A stretch of DNA of 64,000 bases. Origin: Flavobacterium hydatis (lineage in GTDB: Bacteria; Bacteroidota; Bacteroidia; Flavobacteriales; Flavobacteriaceae). Under the pieces are notes generated by a model. That model worked only from the letters and a program-made list of their open reading frames with translations, was not told the DNA's origin and made no database searches. The stretch spans positions 186,001 to 250,000 of the forward strand of contig NZ_JPRM01000006.1 of the NCBI RefSeq assembly GCF_000737695.1, read 5' to 3'. Each line of letters starts with the position of its first letter. The stretch's first letter is position 1. Below are positions 61,155 to 64,000 of the stretch, piece by piece. The position numbers and the translations under genes are program-made.

Positions 61155-61616
61155 TTATCTTATCACTGATCTATCTCTAAAATTAAGAAAATTAGAAAAT
61201 TCCCTAAACATAGAAATAATTTCTTCTGATGGATAATCTATAGCACCTAAGTCTATTGTTTTTGTTTTTGAAACATCATTTCTATGAATAACTAAAACCG
61301 TCGTAGTAGTACTATCCTTTCCTTTAATTAAACTTAATTCAACAAATTTAACCTGACTCCAATCAATAAATCTCAAAGATGAAAAAGGTAAAATAGATTT
61401 TCTTACCCAAACACCTTTTTTATTTACTATTAATATTGGGCCATTATCCAAAAGTTTAACCCAAGACAGAATACCAACGAGAGAAAACGCAAGAAAAGCT
61501 ATAGTAATTAAACCATCAGGATTAAATTTTTCCCAATAAAAAAGCTCCTCAGATAATTTATAAAACATAAAATATGGAATACCCGTAAAAATGACAATCA
61601 TCAAAGCCACATTCAA
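61155..61616 (-). CDS. STM3941-like membrane protein, unclear start
   Basis: 153 aa as given, with two membrane helices (VALMIVIFTGIPYFMFY; ITIAFLAFSLVGILSWV) and a cytoplasmic domain (GPILIVNKKGVW, SSLRFIDWSQVKFVEL). The frame opens only at TTG (61616) after an in-frame TAG; no ATG precedes the first helix, the first internal ATG is Met6 inside it. A missing N-terminus or a rare start is likely. Family: STM3941-like, unknown role. Confidence 0.6.
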   Translation of the reverse strand: MNVALMIVIFTGIPYFMFYKLSEELFYWEKFNPDGLITIAFLAFSLVGILSWVKLLDNGPILIVNKKGVWVRKSILPFSSLRFIDWSQVKFVELSLIKGKDSTTTTVLVIHRNDVSKTKTIDLGAIDYPSEEIISMFREFSNFLNFRDRSVIR

Positions 61617-61680
61617 AATATATCCTTTTGCATTTATCTCTCTATTCTACAAAATGCGAATATTTTTTTTAAAACAAATA

Positions 61681-62076
61681 CTACTTAGGACTTGTTGCGA
61701 TAACAAACTTAAGATTGTTTTTAACCCCTATTTGTAACACATCTACCAAATCTTGCACTTGTAAATTAAACGGAATCCTTACGATTACTGTTTGCTCTTT
61801 ATCTGTACCTAACTTAGACATTAACGTTGTTTCTAATTCTTCAAAATCTACTGGCTGTTTATCAATGTAGAATTTTTTATCTTCTGTAACTGATAAGCTT
61901 ATAAATTGTTTGTTTGTTTTTTCATTTGCTTTGGCTTTTGGTAATGTCATTTTTATAACATTAGGATTTGCCAATGTAGATATAATCAAGAAAAACAATA
62001 GCAAGAAAAACATAATGTCACTTAGCGATGAAGTTGCCACCTCGGCATGAAATCTTCTTTTTCTTTTAATAGACAT
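61681..62076 (-). CDS. exbD: ExbD/TolR biopolymer transport protein
   Basis: 131 aa. Single N-terminal membrane helix ATSSLSDIMFFLLLFFLIIS with the conserved Asp (SLSDIMF) and a periplasmic domain (VIKMTLPKA, KFYIDKQPV, VIVRIPFNLQVQDLVDVLQI). Proton-motive-force motor subunit for TonB. Stop of exbB lies 3 bases before its start, forming an operon exbB-exbD. Confidence 0.93.
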   Translation of the reverse strand: MSIKRKRRFHAEVATSSLSDIMFFLLLFFLIISTLANPNVIKMTLPKAKANEKTNKQFISLSVTEDKKFYIDKQPVDFEELETTLMSKLGTDKEQTVIVRIPFNLQVQDLVDVLQIGVKNNLKFVIATSPK

Positions 62077-62079
62077 ATC

Positions 62080-62775
62080 TTATGATCTTTGAATTATGTT
62101 TACAAATTCAAGTATTTGTTTCTGAATTTTTAATGCGAAATCATCTATTTTCCCATTCAAAAGGTGGTACGCACTATAAGCGATAATACCAACAATTAAA
62201 CCAGAACCACTACTAATCATTTTCTCGTATAAACCTCCAGAAATATTACCAATACTAATATTCTCAGTAACCGAAATGCTATAAAATATCTTAATAACTC
62301 CCGAAATAGTACCAATAAAACCTAACGTTGGTGCAATACCTGCAATAAGTCCTAAATGACCTAAACGTCTTTCCATTTCTCCTATTTCTATATCAGCAGC
62401 ACGATCCATATTCGATTCTATCTCGGCAATTGGTCTTCCTATAACCAGAACTCCTTCTTTAAGAATATTTCCTGCAGCAGTATTACTTCTTTCTACAATA
62501 CTTCTTGCCATATCCAGATTACCAGAATTAAGGTTTACACCTACATCCATCATTAATCTAGGGTCAATCTTTGAAGCTTTGCTTATGTATAAATAACGTT
62601 CGATGATAACGTAAAAAGTATAAAATAATAAGATGGCAATTGGAATCAGGAATACTCCCCCTTTTAAAATAAATCCTAAAACAGAAATCTCTGTATTAGG
62701 TGCAATTTTTTCGATAACTACGTTAGATGCGGCATTTGCAATAGTATCCGCTTGTAATTGAATGAAGCTAAACAT
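62080..62775 (-). CDS. exbB: MotA/TolQ/ExbB proton channel family protein
   Basis: 231 aa. Three membrane segments (GGVFLIPIAILLFYTFYVII; LIAGIAPTLGFIGTISGVI; LIVGIIAYSAYHLLN) and the MotA/TolQ/ExbB core ERRLGHLGLIAGIAPTLGFIGT. Proton channel of the TonB motor, inner membrane. First gene of exbB-exbD, divergent from folC. Confidence 0.93.
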   Translation of the reverse strand: MFSFIQLQADTIANAASNVVIEKIAPNTEISVLGFILKGGVFLIPIAILLFYTFYVIIERYLYISKASKIDPRLMMDVGVNLNSGNLDMARSIVERSNTAAGNILKEGVLVIGRPIAEIESNMDRAADIEIGEMERRLGHLGLIAGIAPTLGFIGTISGVIKIFYSISVTENISIGNISGGLYEKMISSGSGLIVGIIAYSAYHLLNGKIDDFALKIQKQILEFVNIIQRS

Positions 62776-62906
62776 ATATTAATTCTTGTATTTGATAATT
62801 AATTCTAAAAAATATTCCAATTTTGCAATAAAGATACTTTTCGCTGTTATATTAAACTAAAAAAAACGAAAATTATTTCAATCAACAACTATTTTACTCA
62901 AAATAA

Positions 62907-64000
62907 ATGAACTATCAAGAAACTACCGAATGGATGTTCAACCAGCTCCCAATGTACCAACTACAAGGGGCTTCGGCATATAAAAAAGACTTAACCAATA
63001 CATTACATTTGGTTGACCACTTAAACAATCCACAAAATTCATTAAAATGTATTCATGTGGCTGGAACAAACGGAAAAGGATCTACCTCGCACATGCTTGC
63101 TTCGGTATTGCAAGAAGCGGGTTATAAAGTAGGACTCTATACATCGCCACATTTAAAAGACTTTCGTGAACGTATTAAAATTAACGGTGAAGAAATTTCA
63201 GAAGATTTTGTGTGTGAATTTATAAGCAAACACAAATATTTTTTTGAATCTAATGATATGAGTTTTTTCGAAATGTCTGTAGGTTTAGCTTTTGATTATT
63301 TTGCTACTTCAAAAGTAGACATTGCTATAATAGAAGTAGGTTTAGGCGGAAGATTAGACGCAACCAATGTCATTACTCCTCTGATTTCAGTAATTACCAA
63401 TATCGACTTAGATCATACTCAGTTTCTAGGAACTACTCCAGCAGCAATTGCAGGCGAAAAAGCTGGAATAATTAAGCCTAATGTTCCTGTTGTAATTGGC
63501 GAATATACTCCCGAAACAAAACCTGTTTTTTTAGCTAAAGCTAAAGAGACTCACTCTGAAATATATTTCGCTTCAGATTTAATTACCGAAGTTTACCCTT
63601 CAGATTTAATTGGCGATTATCAGCAACATAATAAAAAGACTGTTCAAGAAACCATACATATCTTGAATACTCAAAATGAATTTAAAGTATCTGACGAAAA
63701 TCTTAAAACTGGATTATTAAACGTTGTTGCCAATACTGGCTTACAAGGAAGATGGCAACAACTTGGTAAGAATCCTAAAATAATATGTGACACAGCGCAT
63801 AACAAAAATGGTCTGGCTATAGTAATGAACCAAATCCAGAAAGAGACTTTCGATAACTTGCATATTGTATTAGGAGTTGTAAATGATAAAGATTTAGATT
63901 CTGTTTTACCCCTATTTCCTAAAAAAGCACAATATTATTTCTGTAGCCCTAACTCCTCTCGAGGTTTAAGCACAGTGATTTTACAGGAAAATGCTAAAAA
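62907..64000 (+). CDS. folC: Folylpolyglutamate/dihydrofolate synthase, N-terminal part (cut by window edge)
   Basis: 364+ aa from ATG 62907: MNYQETTEWMFNQLPMYQLQ. Mur-ligase-like fold with P-loop AGTNGKGST at residues 52-60, YTSPHLKDFRERIKING, EVGLGGRLDATNV, DHTQFLGTTPAAIAGEKAGI, and CDTAHNKNG in the C-terminal part. Adds glutamates to dihydropteroate/tetrahydrofolates. The C-terminal end lies beyond 64000. Divergent from exbB. Confidence 0.95.
   Translation, partial: MNYQETTEWMFNQLPMYQLQGASAYKKDLTNTLHLVDHLNNPQNSLKCIHVAGTNGKGSTSHMLASVLQEAGYKVGLYTSPHLKDFRERIKINGEEISEDFVCEFISKHKYFFESNDMSFFEMSVGLAFDYFATSKVDIAIIEVGLGGRLDATNVITPLISVITNIDLDHTQFLGTTPAAIAGEKAGIIKPNVPVVIGEYTPETKPVFLAKAKETHSEIYFASDLITEVYPSDLIGDYQQHNKKTVQETIHILNTQNEFKVSDENLKTGLLNVVANTGLQGRWQQLGKNPKIICDTAHNKNGLAIVMNQIQKETFDNLHIVLGVVNDKDLDSVLPLFPKKAQYYFCSPNSSRGLSTVILQENAK

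Noticed and set aside
1-64000. CRISPR arrays, tRNA/rRNA genes, prophage or complete insertion sequences
   Set aside because: No regularly spaced repeats, no cloverleaf-like or rRNA-like segments and no transposase, integrase or phage structural genes were found.

Overview
The window is from a Bacteroidota chromosome, almost certainly a Flavobacterium or close relative. Support comes from AT-rich DNA with ATG-dominated starts, promoters of the Bacteroidetes type (TTTG / TAnnTTTG), a SusC-type plug domain, S46 and M28 exopeptidases, and core genes (mpl, obgE, adk, hpt, purK, purE, gcvP, folC, exbB/exbD) whose proteins read as typical flavobacterial orthologues. No rRNA, tRNA, CRISPR array, complete insertion sequence or prophage was seen.

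Layout. 1-24.6 kb is mostly housekeeping: radC (cut by the window edge), mpl, a TPR protein, a very large alpha-2-macroglobulin, a DPP7-like S46 peptidase, a small outer-membrane barrel, the leftward run obgE / CNNM-type membrane protein / adk / hpt, the purK-purE purine pair, an M3 metallopeptidase, a polytopic membrane protein and two lipoproteins. 24.7-37 kb is an accessory, leftward block. It starts (right end) with a small structural ORF, two tandem 57-58 aa DUF1843-type peptides and a radical SAM/SPASM enzyme, followed by a methyltransferase, a possible heme-oxygenase-like metalloenzyme, an ATP-grasp-like enzyme, a GT2 glycosyltransferase and an adenylating (ANL) enzyme. After a 250-bp gap come a 611-aa protein with a LecA/PA-IL-like tail, a DUF1842 protein, an 87-aa protein and a monoheme-motif lipoprotein. 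This looks like an uncharacterised peptide-modification (RiPP-like) or modified-peptide surface system and is the main point of interest.

37.3-42.7 kb is a rightward stress/lipid-type set led by a GbsR/MarR regulator. Two identical-arm palindromes (AAACTTTC-N10-GAAAGTTT), one over the regulator's own promoter and one before the next gene, look like its operators. The set holds DUF2071, small membrane proteins, a fatty-acid desaturase, a TIGR01777-type epimerase and an SRPBCC protein. 42.8-55 kb returns to core functions: a UbiA-like protein, glycine dehydrogenase, a ketoacyl synthase III, a methyltransferase/GT2/MlaE/MlaF run, and leftward SprT-like, SDR, M28 and acyl-CoA dehydrogenase genes. 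55.7-58.2 kb carries three tandem paralogues of a secreted chalcone-isomerase-like protein. 58.3-64 kb has an amino-acid dehydrogenase, a TonB-like protein with a convergent ExbD/ExbB pair, and folC running off the right edge.

Intergenic DNA is rich in dispersed short repeats (REP-like palindromes, AGTTTTCAGTCGCAGT-type pieces, ACACATAG inverted repeats and diverged CTTTGCGG/CGCAGATT units) and in convergent bidirectional terminators.
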